A stretch of DNA of 10,991 nucleotides from Selenomonadaceae bacterium (GCA_017390245.1 JAFPCE010000131.1:1-10991), one strand, 5' to 3'; shown: positions 1 to 7,661, counted from the stretch's first letter. Notes: generated from the letters alone by a model not told the origin. Numbers and translations are program-made.

Positions 1-1
1 G

Positions 2-91
2 GGGAAACTGATGGATATTCCGGTTTTGGATCATATTATCCTAGGAGATAATAAATATATTTCCCTAAAAGAAAAAGGTGTGATAAAATAA
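2..91 (+). CDS. radC: RadC/JAB-domain protein, C-terminal end (partial)
   Basis: Only the last 29 codons and the TAA stop are in the window; the gene starts upstream. The visible tail contains the block VLDHIILGD followed by KYISLKEKGVI. This matches the conserved end of RadC (UPF0758, JAB/MPN metalloprotease-like fold), where LDHIIIGD carries the Asp of the JAMM-type metal site. The His and Asp of that block are both present. Position also supports the call: radC lies directly upstream of mreB in Bacillus and many other Firmicutes. The old link of RadC to DNA repair is doubtful for the family and its cellular role is unsettled. The metal-binding HxH motif lies outside the window, so catalytic integrity cannot be judged. 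Confidence 0.85.
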   Translation, partial: GKLMDIPVLDHIILGDNKYISLKEKGVIK

Positions 92-256
92 AGAGTAATT
101 TGTTATTTTAAACAACAAAGCAAAAAGGCAACAAAGAAATTTATATAATGGCTTGGCACTGAGAGTGGTTGATGTCTCATAGGCTGTGATTGATGGGTTA
201 TGATGGCACAACCTCTTTCTATGCTAAGCGTAATCTGAAGGGAGTAAGAAAATTTT
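92..256 (+). promoter_or_regulatory. mreB leader with a candidate -10 box
   Basis: This is a 165-nt gap between radC and mreB. A perfect TATAAT lies at 144-149, but no TTGACA-like hexamer sits 16-18 nt upstream (the region is A-rich), so the promoter call is tentative. If used, it gives an mRNA leader of about 100 nt. The leader holds three TGATG words at 170-174, 191-195 and 201-205 and a short CACTgagAGTG hairpin at 157-167. The mreB ribosome-binding site is AAGGGAG at 238-244, 12 nt from the ATG, a slightly long spacing. No U-tract terminator for radC is seen, so read-through from radC is possible. Confidence 0.35.
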
Positions 257-1294
257 ATGTGGAGCTTATTTGGTGGTTTATCCCATGATATGGGTATTGA
301 TTTAGGTACTGCAAACACACTGGTACACGTTAAGGGCAAGGGCATTGTTCTCCGTGAGCCATCTGTTGTAGCTATAAAGAGCGATAGTGGTGATGTTCTG
401 GCTGTTGGTGATGAAGCAAAGCGCATGATTGGCCGTACTCCAGGCAGCATTATCGCTATCCGCCCTATGAAGGATGGTGTTATTGCGGATTTTGATGTGA
501 CACAGGCTATGCTGAAATACTTTATCCGCAAGGCTATGAATACCAAGTCCTTTGTACGTCCCCGTGTTGTTGTTGGCGTACCATCTGGTGTAACTGAGGT
601 AGAGAAGCGTGCAGTTATTGATGCAGCACAGCAGGCAGGTGCCCGTGAGGCATATCTCATTGAGGAGCCTATGGCAGCTGCTATTGGTGCTGGCCTTCCA
701 GTTGAGGAAGCAACTGGTTCCATGGTTGTCGATATCGGCGGTGGTACTACTGAGATTGCAGTTATCTCTCTGGGTGGTATTGTAACCAGCTGCTCTATCC
801 GCATTGGCGGTGATGAGATGGATAACTCCATCATGCAGTACATTAAGCGTGAGTACAATCTGATGATTGGTGAGCGCACTGCTGAGGAAATCAAGATGAC
901 TATTGGTTCTGCTATTGTTACTCCGGCAACTGAGAAGACCATGGATATCAGAGGCCGTGATTTGGTTAGCGGCTTGCCAAAGACCTTAAAGATAAAGGCC
1001 AGTGAAATCAGAGATGCTTTAAGTGAGCCTGTATTTAAGATTATTGATGCTGTTAAGAGCACTTTGGAGAAGACTCCGCCTGAGCTGGCAGCAGATGTTA
1101 TGGATCATGGCATCATGATGACTGGCGGCGGTTCTTTGTTAAACAGCCTGGATAAGCTTTTAAGCAACGAGACTGGCATGCCTGTACTGGTTTCTGAGGA
1201 TGCTTTGTCCTGCGTTGGTGAGGGTACTGGCCGTTCTTTAGAAAATATTGAATTACTGAAGCGTGTTGTTATGACAACTAGAAAAATGAGCTAA
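257..1294 (+). CDS. mreB: Rod-shape-determining actin homologue MreB
   Basis: MreB is a cytoplasmic, membrane-associated ATPase of the actin/Hsp70 fold. It forms short filaments that orient the elongation machinery (MreC, MreD, RodA, PBP2) around the cell circumference. At 345 aa it has the normal family length. Visible motifs are the phosphate-1 loop DLGTANT (residues 15-21), the catalytic-glutamate region IEEPMAAAIG (135-144), the phosphate-2 loop DIGGGTTE (159-166) and the adenosine motif MTGGGSLL (288-295). The short hydrophobic N-terminus (MWSLFGGL) could help membrane attachment, as N-terminal amphipathic helices do in Gram-negative MreB. It is the first gene of the mre-mrdA-min operon, with mreC only 1 nt downstream. 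The ATG is supported by AAGGGAG upstream and by agreement with the family N-terminus. A paralogue (Mbl or MreBH) is unlikely given the mreCD neighbours. Confidence 0.98.
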   Translation: MWSLFGGLSHDMGIDLGTANTLVHVKGKGIVLREPSVVAIKSDSGDVLAVGDEAKRMIGRTPGSIIAIRPMKDGVIADFDVTQAMLKYFIRKAMNTKSFVRPRVVVGVPSGVTEVEKRAVIDAAQQAGAREAYLIEEPMAAAIGAGLPVEEATGSMVVDIGGGTTEIAVISLGGIVTSCSIRIGGDEMDNSIMQYIKREYNLMIGERTAEEIKMTIGSAIVTPATEKTMDIRGRDLVSGLPKTLKIKASEIRDALSEPVFKIIDAVKSTLEKTPPELAADVMDHGIMMTGGGSLLNSLDKLLSNETGMPVLVSEDALSCVGEGTGRSLENIELLKRVVMTTRKMS

Positions 1295-1295
1295 G

Positions 1296-2231
1296 ATGAG
1301 CAGAGTAAGACGAGATAAGAATTCACATAGAACAATATGGCTATTGGTTTTTGTGGCTGTCAGCGTCTTTGTTGTGATTTTCTTTGCTGCTAAGGGAAGA
1401 TTCACTACTCCTTTTTCCGGCCCGGCTGTGACGGCTGCGCTGGCTCCTTTTCAGCGGGCAGTTTCCTGGGCAGGTTATAAGATTAATGGTGTTACTTCAT
1501 CCATCTGGGAGTTAGTTTCTGCCTATTATCAGAATGAAATGCTGAAAAATGAAGTGGTTCAGCTGCGGCAGCAGAATATGAGGGCAGCAGAATATGAGGC
1601 TGAGAACATGCGCCTCCGGCAGCTGCTGCAGTATAAGCAGACTGCAACCCAGTTTGACTTGATGGCAGCTCAGGTTATTGGCAGAGAGTCAAATACCTGG
1701 ACCAGCATTATTGTAGTTAATCGTGGAAGCAGTGATGGCATTGCCAAGAATATGCCAGTACTGACAGAAAAGGGCTTAGTAGGCATTGTTACTGAGGTAG
1801 CACCAAATGCTTCCAAGGTCGAGCTGATATTAGATCCCCGTTGTTCTGTTGGTACGCTGATTCAGCGTCCTGAGTCCAGGGTGGCTGGCATCGTGCAGGG
1901 CAACAATCAGGACCCAATGCATCCAAGGATGATTAATATTCCTAAAAATGCTGACGTGGTAGAGGGGGATACAGTTTTTACCTCTGGTTTTGGCGGCATC
2001 TATCCTAAAGGACTGCTGGTGGGTACTGTGGTCAGCTTGAAGGATGCCGGTGGCGGACTTCTGGAGGAGGCTATTTTAGAGCCGGCAGCTGATTTCCAGA
2101 AGCTGGAGGATGTTATGATTATCACAGCATCCCGTGAGGCACCACCGGAGAAGATGACTGCACCAGTGCAGACTCCAGGTACAGAAACGGATAGTGATGG
2201 TAATTTTATCAATGATGAGGCTGGGAAATAA
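1296..2231 (+). CDS. mreC: Rod-shape-determining protein MreC
   Basis: MreC is a bitopic membrane protein that links MreB inside the cell to PBP2 and RodA outside it, and is thought to activate PBP2. The 311-aa product has a basic cytoplasmic N-terminus (about residues 1-12), one membrane segment (about 13-31), a glutamine- and charge-rich coiled coil (about 75-115), and the extracytoplasmic beta-domain with the family block TSGFGGIYPKGLLVGTV (229-245). The last 30 or so residues are a hydrophilic Thr/Asp/Glu/Pro-rich tail that is probably disordered. The start lies 1 nt after the mreB stop and has no clear Shine-Dalgarno of its own, so translation is probably coupled to mreB. The last base of its stop codon is the first base of the mreD start. 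Confidence 0.96.
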   Translation: MSRVRRDKNSHRTIWLLVFVAVSVFVVIFFAAKGRFTTPFSGPAVTAALAPFQRAVSWAGYKINGVTSSIWELVSAYYQNEMLKNEVVQLRQQNMRAAEYEAENMRLRQLLQYKQTATQFDLMAAQVIGRESNTWTSIIVVNRGSSDGIAKNMPVLTEKGLVGIVTEVAPNASKVELILDPRCSVGTLIQRPESRVAGIVQGNNQDPMHPRMINIPKNADVVEGDTVFTSGFGGIYPKGLLVGTVVSLKDAGGGLLEEAILEPAADFQKLEDVMIITASREAPPEKMTAPVQTPGTETDSDGNFINDEAGK

Positions 2232-2728
2232 TGAAGAAATTTTTGGCTTGGGCAGCGCTGGCTATTGGCCTGTTTGTACTGCAGACATCCCTGTTACCAT
2301 TGATATATTTTAAGGGTGCAGGACCAGATATACTGCTTTTGGTGACAGCATCCTATGCCTTTTTTAAGGGCAGCCGTTTAGGCAGCTTCATGGGCTTTTT
2401 GCTGGGATTGTTTGAGGATCTGGCAACAGGTGGTTATTTTGGTATTAATATTTTTATCAAAATGATTATTGGTTTTGCCTGTGGTATTTTTTCTACCCGA
2501 GTTGTGCGGGACAGGTTTTTCCTGCCAGTGGTAGGCTCCATGGTTTGCACAGCAGGCTCCTTCCTGGCATTTGAGATAATTATTTTCTGTATAGACTATA
2601 CTTTTTATCCAGTAGAGCATGTGCAGTACAGATTGCTGCCTATGCTCTGTTACAATGTAATCTTTGCTTGGCCGGTACACACGCTGGTGAACATGGTGGA
2701 GGAAAGATTTCATGAAAAGAAACAGTGA
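2231..2728 (+). CDS. mreD: Rod-shape-determining membrane protein MreD
   Basis: MreD is a polytopic inner-membrane partner of MreC in the elongation complex; its exact biochemical role is not settled. The 165-aa product is almost entirely hydrophobic, with about five or six predicted membrane spans, and ends in a short charged tail. Family landmarks are GPDILLL (31-37) and GSFMGFLLGLFEDLATG (51-67), the glycine-rich helix with a conserved acidic pair. The ATG overlaps the mreC stop by one base (TAATG), and GAGG at 2217-2220 could serve as a weak ribosome-binding site. A 69-nt gap follows before mrdA; I see no convincing promoter or terminator in it. Confidence 0.93.
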   Translation: MKKFLAWAALAIGLFVLQTSLLPLIYFKGAGPDILLLVTASYAFFKGSRLGSFMGFLLGLFEDLATGGYFGINIFIKMIIGFACGIFSTRVVRDRFFLPVVGSMVCTAGSFLAFEIIIFCIDYTFYPVEHVQYRLLPMLCYNVIFAWPVHTLVNMVEERFHEKKQ

Positions 2729-2797
2729 TATTTAAAAAGCTGTTTTGGATTATTCATATTTATATAGGTAAGAAACACAAAATTTGGGAGAGTTTTC

Positions 2798-4609
2798 ATG
2801 TCGGAAAAAGACCTTTTCAGCGGGCGTTTGAAGGTACTGGGCTATATTATAGTGCTGGTTATCGTAGTTTTGATTGCCCGCATGGGATATTTGCAGGTTT
2901 ACGATGGTGAATATTATGCCAGTCTGGCAGACGGTAACAGAATACGTATTGTACCTGCAGTAGCACCAAGAGGTACTATGTATGACCGCAATGGCAATAT
3001 GCTGGTAACTAACCATCCTGGCTTTGCGGTTTCTCTCTTGCCATTGACTGAACCAGTTTCCGAGGACGTTCTTAACAGGCTGTCAGGATTGCTGAATGTG
3101 CCGGTGGCAGAGATTCACAAGAAAATTGATGATCATGTAGGCTTTGACCCTATCCGCATAAAAAATGATGTAGGTCCGGAGCTGACCACTATCATTGCTG
3201 AGCAGAAGGACTTGTATCCTGGCGTTGTTATTGAGGTGCTGCCTATTCGTGAGTATATTTACCATGAGCAGGGGGCTCACGCCTTTGGCTATGTTAGCGA
3301 AATCAGCGATGCAGAACTGGAAAAGAAAAAAGAAGAGGGCTACAAAAGCGGTGATATCATCGGTAAGTTTGGCCTGGAGAAGATCTATGATCATGAGCTC
3401 CGTGGTGAAAATGGCGGTGAACAGGTAGAGGTTGATGTAACTGGTAAGCCAGTACAGGTGCTGGGACGTAAGGATCCTACACCTGGTAACGATTTATATC
3501 TCACTATTGATAAGGATATTCAGGCAGCAGCAGAGAAGGCTATTGATGAGCAGCTGGTTCAGATTGGCGCTCATGCAGCAGCTGCTGTGGTAATGAACCC
3601 CCAGACTGGCGAAGTATTGGCCATTGTCAGCCGTCCTTCCTTTGACCCTAATTTATTTGTAAATGGCATCTCTTCCAAAAACTGGGAGAGAATTAACAAT
3701 AATCCTTATTATCCTATGGATAATAAAGCTATTACTGGTGAGTACCCGCCAGGTTCAACCTTTAAGATTGTAACTGGTACAGCAGCCCTTTCTGAAGCAA
3801 AGGTATCACCAGAAGAGAAAATTTTTGACTCAGGTCATCACTGGCTGATTCCAAAGGGGAATGCAGATGGTGAGGCTTTAGGCTGGATTAACTTTGAAGA
3901 GGCCATGGCTCATTCCGATAACGTGTACTTCTATGAAATGGGTAACCGTCTCGGTATCGATGAGCTGGAAAGATATTCAAGAATGTTCGGACTGGGCAAG
4001 ACTACAGGCATTAATCTGCCTTATGAGTCTGAGGGTCTGGTAGCTAGCCGCAAGTACAAGGAGCGAGTCTTCAACGAGGACTGGTATCTGGCAGAAACCT
4101 TTGATGCTGCCATAGGCCAGGGCTTTAATCTGGTAACTCCGATTCAGGCAGCCATGATTATGGGTGAAATTGCAGCCAATGGCAAGCGGTATAAGCCTTA
4201 TCTGGTTGATAAAATCGTAGATGGCAATGGCAATGTAGTGCAGCAGTTTAAGCCGGAGCTTGTAGGCCAGCTGGATGTAGAGGACCGCATTATCCGCCTG
4301 GTACAGAGAGGCCTCCGGGGCGTTACTAAATTTGGTACAGCAGCATTTGTTTTCGGCCGTGATTATCCTATTGATATTGCGGGCAAAACTGGTACAGCTG
4401 AGAATCCCCATGGTCGTGACCACGGCTGGTTTGTAGCCTACGGGCCATTTGATAATCCAAGCATTGTGGTGGCGGTTATCGTAGAGCAGGGTGGTTATGG
4501 TTCCCAGTCTGCAGTGCCAATTGGCAAGAAGATTCTGGATGCAGCTTTCCATCTGAATGCTCCAAAGGCTGCAGATGCTGATAAAGATAAAAATAAGCCA
4601 AAAAATTAA
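2798..4609 (+). CDS. mrdA: Penicillin-binding protein 2, elongation transpeptidase
   Basis: This class B penicillin-binding protein cross-links stem peptides of new lateral-wall peptidoglycan, working with the glycosyltransferase RodA. The 603-aa product has a short cytoplasmic N-terminus, one membrane anchor (about residues 13-33), and the N-terminal dimerisation/pedestal domain, which includes the RGxxxDRNG motif at 58-66. The C-terminal transpeptidase domain has all three active-site motifs: STFK with nucleophile Ser320 and Lys323, SDN at 373-375, and KTGT at 530-533. The C-terminus is a Lys/Asp-rich tail. GGGAGAG at 2786-2792 precedes the ATG. Position after mreBCD identifies it as the elongation enzyme rather than the divisional FtsI. 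There is no PASTA domain, which also argues against a Firmicute divisional or sporulation PBP. All catalytic residues are present, so it should be active and beta-lactam sensitive in principle. Confidence 0.96.
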   Translation: MSEKDLFSGRLKVLGYIIVLVIVVLIARMGYLQVYDGEYYASLADGNRIRIVPAVAPRGTMYDRNGNMLVTNHPGFAVSLLPLTEPVSEDVLNRLSGLLNVPVAEIHKKIDDHVGFDPIRIKNDVGPELTTIIAEQKDLYPGVVIEVLPIREYIYHEQGAHAFGYVSEISDAELEKKKEEGYKSGDIIGKFGLEKIYDHELRGENGGEQVEVDVTGKPVQVLGRKDPTPGNDLYLTIDKDIQAAAEKAIDEQLVQIGAHAAAAVVMNPQTGEVLAIVSRPSFDPNLFVNGISSKNWERINNNPYYPMDNKAITGEYPPGSTFKIVTGTAALSEAKVSPEEKIFDSGHHWLIPKGNADGEALGWINFEEAMAHSDNVYFYEMGNRLGIDELERYSRMFGLGKTTGINLPYESEGLVASRKYKERVFNEDWYLAETFDAAIGQGFNLVTPIQAAMIMGEIAANGKRYKPYLVDKIVDGNGNVVQQFKPELVGQLDVEDRIIRLVQRGLRGVTKFGTAAFVFGRDYPIDIAGKTGTAENPHGRDHGWFVAYGPFDNPSIVVAVIVEQGGYGSQSAVPIGKKILDAAFHLNAPKAADADKDKNKPKN

Positions 4610-4641
4610 GTAACAGGTATAGTTTTTCAGGCGGTGAAAAA

Positions 4642-5298
4642 ATGGGCCAGGAACTAATAAAAATCAAGGGTGGTGCTGATGGCTTCCAGCTGATAGTTGA
4701 CAGTTCAGCCAAGCTGGAGGAAGTACAGGCCGAGCTGGAGAAGAAGCTGGCGGAAAACCCTGAATTTTTCCCTGAAGGCACAGAATTTAAATTGGTGGTA
4801 GCTGATTTAAATAAAAATGTAAAAAAAGGTATTAGTGAATTTTTAACCAATAAGGGCTTAAATATTGCTAACAGCACAAACACAGCTGTTCAGCAGAAGG
4901 AACAGCCAAAGGTTAATGTAAATACACAGCAGAATCAAGGTCAGCAGGCAGCTAATAGTGGCATCAGCCAGCAGGAAATGACAGTAGTGAACCGTACAGT
5001 ACGTAATGGTGAGCAGATTACCAGTAACGGTTCAGTGATGATTTGCGGCAATGTTAACCCAGGGGCTAGCATAGTAGCTGCAGGCAGCATTGATATCCGT
5101 GGTACCTGCCGCGGTATAGTACACGCTGGTGCTGCTGGTGATATAGAGGCTTTTGTGGTGGCAGATTGTCTTCTGCCAACTCAGGTTAGAATAGCTAATC
5201 TCATTGCCAGGTCTCCAGATAATATTGAGAAAAATAATTTCGCCGAAAAGGCATATATAAAAGATGGGCAGATTGTCATTGAGCCAATAGAAAGGTAG
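4642..5298 (+). CDS. minC: Septum site-determining protein MinC
   Basis: MinC is the FtsZ antagonist of the Min system; it is carried to the membrane by MinD and blocks Z-ring assembly near the poles. The 218-aa protein shows the expected two domains. An N-terminal FtsZ-interacting domain (about residues 1-75) is joined by a Gln/Asn-rich linker (about 82-112) to a C-terminal beta-helix (about 113-190) with the Firmicute-type blocks GNVNPGASIVAAG (136-148) and RGTCRGIVHAG (153-163). The C-terminal domain normally dimerises and binds MinD through an RSGQ motif; here the equivalent positions read RNGE (121-124), a notable variant. A further 28 or so residues follow the beta-helix. It starts 33 nt after mrdA and is followed by minD after 10 nt. 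Confidence 0.94.
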   Translation: MGQELIKIKGGADGFQLIVDSSAKLEEVQAELEKKLAENPEFFPEGTEFKLVVADLNKNVKKGISEFLTNKGLNIANSTNTAVQQKEQPKVNVNTQQNQGQQAANSGISQQEMTVVNRTVRNGEQITSNGSVMICGNVNPGASIVAAGSIDIRGTCRGIVHAGAAGDIEAFVVADCLLPTQVRIANLIARSPDNIEKNNFAEKAYIKDGQIVIEPIER

Positions 5299-5308
5299 GA
5301 TTTGTTGC

Positions 5309-6097
5309 ATGAGTGAGGTTATTGTTATTACATCAGGTAAGGGCGGTGTAGGTAAGACTACTACCACAGCTAACATTGGTGTAGGCTTGGCACAGAGAGG
5401 TAAAAGCGTAGTATTAATTGATACTGATACTGGCCTGAGAAATCTGGATTTACTGTTAGGTCTGGAAAATCGTATTATGTATGATCTGGTAGATGTTACT
5501 GAGGGACGCATACCTTATAAGAAGGCGCTGGTGCGCCACAAAAAGTATGAAAGCCTTTTCCTGCTGCCAACCTCTCAGATTAAGGATAAGTCAGCAGTTA
5601 ATCCTGCCCAGCTGATAGTACTTTGTGATGAACTCAGGAAGGAATATGATTACGTTATCATTGACTGTCCTGCAGGTATTGAGCAGGGCTTCAAGACAGC
5701 TATTGCAGCAGCTGACAGAGCCATTGTAGTAACCATGCCAGAGGTTTCTGCAGTCCGGGATGCCGATAAGATTATTGGTGAACTGGGACGTGCTGAAAAA
5801 GACAACATCAGCCTTATTGTTAACAGAATTCGCCCTCAGATGGTGGAAAGCGGCGATATGATGGATATGAGTGATATTGACGATATTCTGGCTGTTAAGT
5901 GTATTGGCCAGGTGCCAGATGATGAGATGGTTGTTACTTCTGCTAACCGTGGTGAGCCATTGGTAGGCAACCCGAAATCTCAGGCAGGCCGTGCCTATGC
6001 TAATATTGTTGGCAGAATTTTAGGTGAGGATATTCCATTTATGGAATTTGAAAAGGAAGGCCTGTTTAAGCGTTTGAAAAAGGCTTTAGGTATTTAA
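5309..6097 (+). CDS. minD: Septum site-determining ATPase MinD
   Basis: MinD is a ParA/MinD-family ATPase that dimerises with ATP, binds the membrane, recruits MinC, and is released when MinE stimulates hydrolysis. The 262-aa length is normal. Motifs seen are the deviant Walker A GKGGVGKTT (residues 10-18, with signature Lys11 and Lys16), switch I DTDTGLRNLD (38-47), and switch II/Walker B IIDCPAGIE (117-125). The C-terminus from about residue 249 (GLFKRLKKALGI) is a classic amphipathic membrane-targeting helix. AGGTAGGA at 5293-5300, overlapping the end of minC, serves as the ribosome-binding site for this ATG. It is followed by minE after 13 nt. The Walker A context, the MTS and the minC and minE neighbours exclude ParA, Soj or FlhG. 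Confidence 0.97.
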   Translation: MSEVIVITSGKGGVGKTTTTANIGVGLAQRGKSVVLIDTDTGLRNLDLLLGLENRIMYDLVDVTEGRIPYKKALVRHKKYESLFLLPTSQIKDKSAVNPAQLIVLCDELRKEYDYVIIDCPAGIEQGFKTAIAAADRAIVVTMPEVSAVRDADKIIGELGRAEKDNISLIVNRIRPQMVESGDMMDMSDIDDILAVKCIGQVPDDEMVVTSANRGEPLVGNPKSQAGRAYANIVGRILGEDIPFMEFEKEGLFKRLKKALGI

Positions 6098-6110
6098 GGA
6101 GGGCAGCCCT

Positions 6111-6368
6111 ATGTTGGATTCACTGTTGAAAATTTTTTCTAAGGAAAAGTCTGGTAAGGTTGCCAAGCGCAGACTGCAGATGGTTCTGATACAGGACCGT
6201 GCCAGCGTTTCTCCTGAGATGATGAATCAGCTGAGAGATGATATTATCCAGGTTATTTCCAAGTATATGGTGATTAATCAGAGCGATATGGAGATTACCC
6301 TGGAGAATGTGGATGATTCTGTGGCACTGGTGGCAAATATACCGGTACAGAATATGAAGCATCATTAA
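6111..6368 (+). CDS. minE: Min system topological specificity factor MinE
   Basis: MinE stimulates the MinD ATPase and drives pole-to-pole oscillation, restricting MinC to the poles. The 85-aa product has the family layout: an N-terminal amphipathic membrane-targeting segment (MLDSLLKIF, residues 1-9), the anti-MinCD contact helix around AKRRLQMVLIQDR (18-30), and the dimerisation domain with QLRDDIIQVISKYM (40-53), which matches the LRKDILEVICKYV block of E. coli MinE. A near-perfect ribosome-binding site, AAGGAGGG at 6096-6103, overlaps the minD stop with 7-nt spacing. Its presence rules out a DivIVA-only static Min system of the Bacillus kind as the sole regulator and supports a diderm-type oscillator. 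It is the last gene of the operon. Confidence 0.95.
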   Translation: MLDSLLKIFSKEKSGKVAKRRLQMVLIQDRASVSPEMMNQLRDDIIQVISKYMVINQSDMEITLENVDDSVALVANIPVQNMKHH

Positions 6369-6375
6369 GAATATG

Positions 6376-6412
6376 AAAATGGCTCTTCCTATTTGGGAAG
6401 AGCCATTTTTTT
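6376..6412 (+). terminator. Strong Rho-independent terminator after minE
   Basis: A perfect 14-bp stem pairs 6376-6389 with 6396-6409, with GC-rich core GGCTCTTCC/GGAAGAGCC and a 6-nt loop. The 3' arm runs straight into a T-tract ending at 6412. It begins 8 nt after the minE stop and closes the mre-mrdA-min transcription unit. The A-tract on the 5' arm would let it work partly on the opposite strand, but there is no convergent gene here. Confidence 0.95.
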
Positions 6413-6413
6413 A

Positions 6414-6442
6414 TTGTTTCTTTGTGGGCTTCATGTTATTAT
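6414..6442 (+). promoter_or_regulatory. Probable sigma-A promoter for rodA
   Basis: A TTGTTT -35 box at 6414-6419 is separated by exactly 17 nt from a TATTAT -10 box at 6437-6442. TGT immediately upstream of the -10 gives an extended -10 element. The -35 starts two bases after the terminator T-tract. Transcription would start near 6449, giving a leader of about 35 nt before rodA. Location straight after a strong terminator makes a promoter here expected. Confidence 0.6.
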
Positions 6443-6483
6443 ATTAAGGTTAAGATAGAAATACTGCGCCAGGGGGTGGAGCT

Positions 6484-7593
6484 TTGTTTATTAATAAAAA
6501 GAATTTGCGTAAAACTGATGTGGTGCTGCTGGTGGCTGTGGTTGCTATTGTGGTTATGAGCCTGGTGATTATTGACAGTGCTACTCATATTAATACTCCT
6601 AGTGAGGAACGCTACTGGTTTGTGCAGCGTCAGGGTATTTTTGCGCTGATTAATGTTGCTATTGCCGTATTTTTAATGAATTTTGATTATAAAATGCTGC
6701 AGGGCTATGGCAACAAAATATATATTTTTAATCTTATTATGCTGCTGGCGGTTATGTTTGTGGGACAGTCTGCCCTGGGGGTCCAGCGCTGGATTCAGCT
6801 GGGACCTGTGAGTATACAGCCGTCGGAGTTTTCTAAAATCATCATGATTATTGCTCTGACTAATCTGCTGAAGGATAAGATTGGCAAGCTGAATACCTTT
6901 TCAGATTTGCTGCCTATAGCTGCCTATGTGGGACTGCCCTTCCTGCTGGTTTTAAAACAGCCGGATTTGGGTACATCACTGGTGTTTATGGCTATTTTCT
7001 TTGGTATGATTTTTGCCTGTGGTATTAACTTGAAGCTTTTGGCAGGTATTTTTGGCGCAGGAGTGGCCATGATGCCAATATTGTGGCATTTTTTGAAGGA
7101 TTACCAGAAAATGCGTATTATGGTATTTATGGATCCAAATGTAGATCCACTGGGGTCTGGCTATCATATTATCCAGTCAAAGATTGCTATTGGTTCAGGT
7201 ATGCTGTTTGGTAAGGGACTTTTTGAGGGAACTCAGAGCCAGCTGAACTTCCTGCCGGAGAACCACACTGACTTTATCTTTGCAGTAGTAGGAGAGGAGC
7301 TGGGCTTTGTAGGAGCAGCCTTCCTGTTAATTCTTTATCTGATTGTATTGTGGCGTGGCATTCAGATTGCCAAACAGGCTCAGGATAGCTTTGGCATGCT
7401 GATGGCAGTGGGTATTACCTCTATGCTGGCTTTCCATGTGCTGGTTAATGTGGGCATGACTGCAGGTATTATGCCTGTTACTGGTATTCCGCTTCCTTTT
7501 ATGAGCTATGGCGTCAGTGCGCTGACTACTAATATTTTTGCTATAACTATATTGCTGAATATATATATGAGAAATCAGAAGCTGCAATTTTAG
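6484..7593 (+). CDS. rodA: Peptidoglycan glycosyltransferase RodA (SEDS family)
   Basis: RodA polymerises lipid II into glycan strands for lateral-wall growth, paired with PBP2. The 369-aa product has about ten hydrophobic spans. SEDS landmarks are ALGVQRWIQLGPVSIQPSEF (97-116), KQPDLGTSL (158-166), and the extracytoplasmic loop block FLPENHTDFIF (256-266). Asp263 in that last block probably corresponds to the essential Asp of RodA loop 4 described in Bacillus and Thermus. PVTGIPLPFMSYG (331-343) is near the C-terminus. The start is TTG: an in-frame TAA lies upstream at 6451-6453, no ATG or GTG lies between, and a purine-rich site (AGGGGGTGGAG) precedes it. FtsW is the alternative, but the mre and PBP2 context favours RodA. 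It is cut off from mrdA by the minE terminator and so is expressed as a separate unit. Confidence 0.93.
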   Translation: MFINKKNLRKTDVVLLVAVVAIVVMSLVIIDSATHINTPSEERYWFVQRQGIFALINVAIAVFLMNFDYKMLQGYGNKIYIFNLIMLLAVMFVGQSALGVQRWIQLGPVSIQPSEFSKIIMIIALTNLLKDKIGKLNTFSDLLPIAAYVGLPFLLVLKQPDLGTSLVFMAIFFGMIFACGINLKLLAGIFGAGVAMMPILWHFLKDYQKMRIMVFMDPNVDPLGSGYHIIQSKIAIGSGMLFGKGLFEGTQSQLNFLPENHTDFIFAVVGEELGFVGAAFLLILYLIVLWRGIQIAKQAQDSFGMLMAVGITSMLAFHVLVNVGMTAGIMPVTGIPLPFMSYGVSALTTNIFAITILLNIYMRNQKLQF

Positions 7594-7661
7594 TATAAGC
7601 TTCCGTCAGAGAAGCAGAATAAGTATAAATGTGTATGAATGTATGAGTGTGAGGGAAGAAA

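Noticed and set aside
103..1062. 319-codon open frame on the - strand opposite mreB
   Set aside because: It is a shadow of the codon pattern of mreB, has no recognisable domain, and lies across a certain gene.
2725..2910. 61-codon + strand frame between mreD and mrdA
   Set aside because: It overlaps the start of mrdA in another frame, has no family resemblance, and its possible start lies within the mreD end without a ribosome-binding site.
3977..4552. 191-codon - strand frame opposite the PBP2 transpeptidase domain
   Set aside because: It is antisense to a gene with all catalytic motifs intact and shows no recognisable family features or signal for expression.
7599..7615. GCTTC/GAAGC hairpin after rodA as a terminator
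   Set aside because: The stem is only 5 bp with a 7-nt loop and there is no T-tract; the next gene is close and probably co-transcribed.
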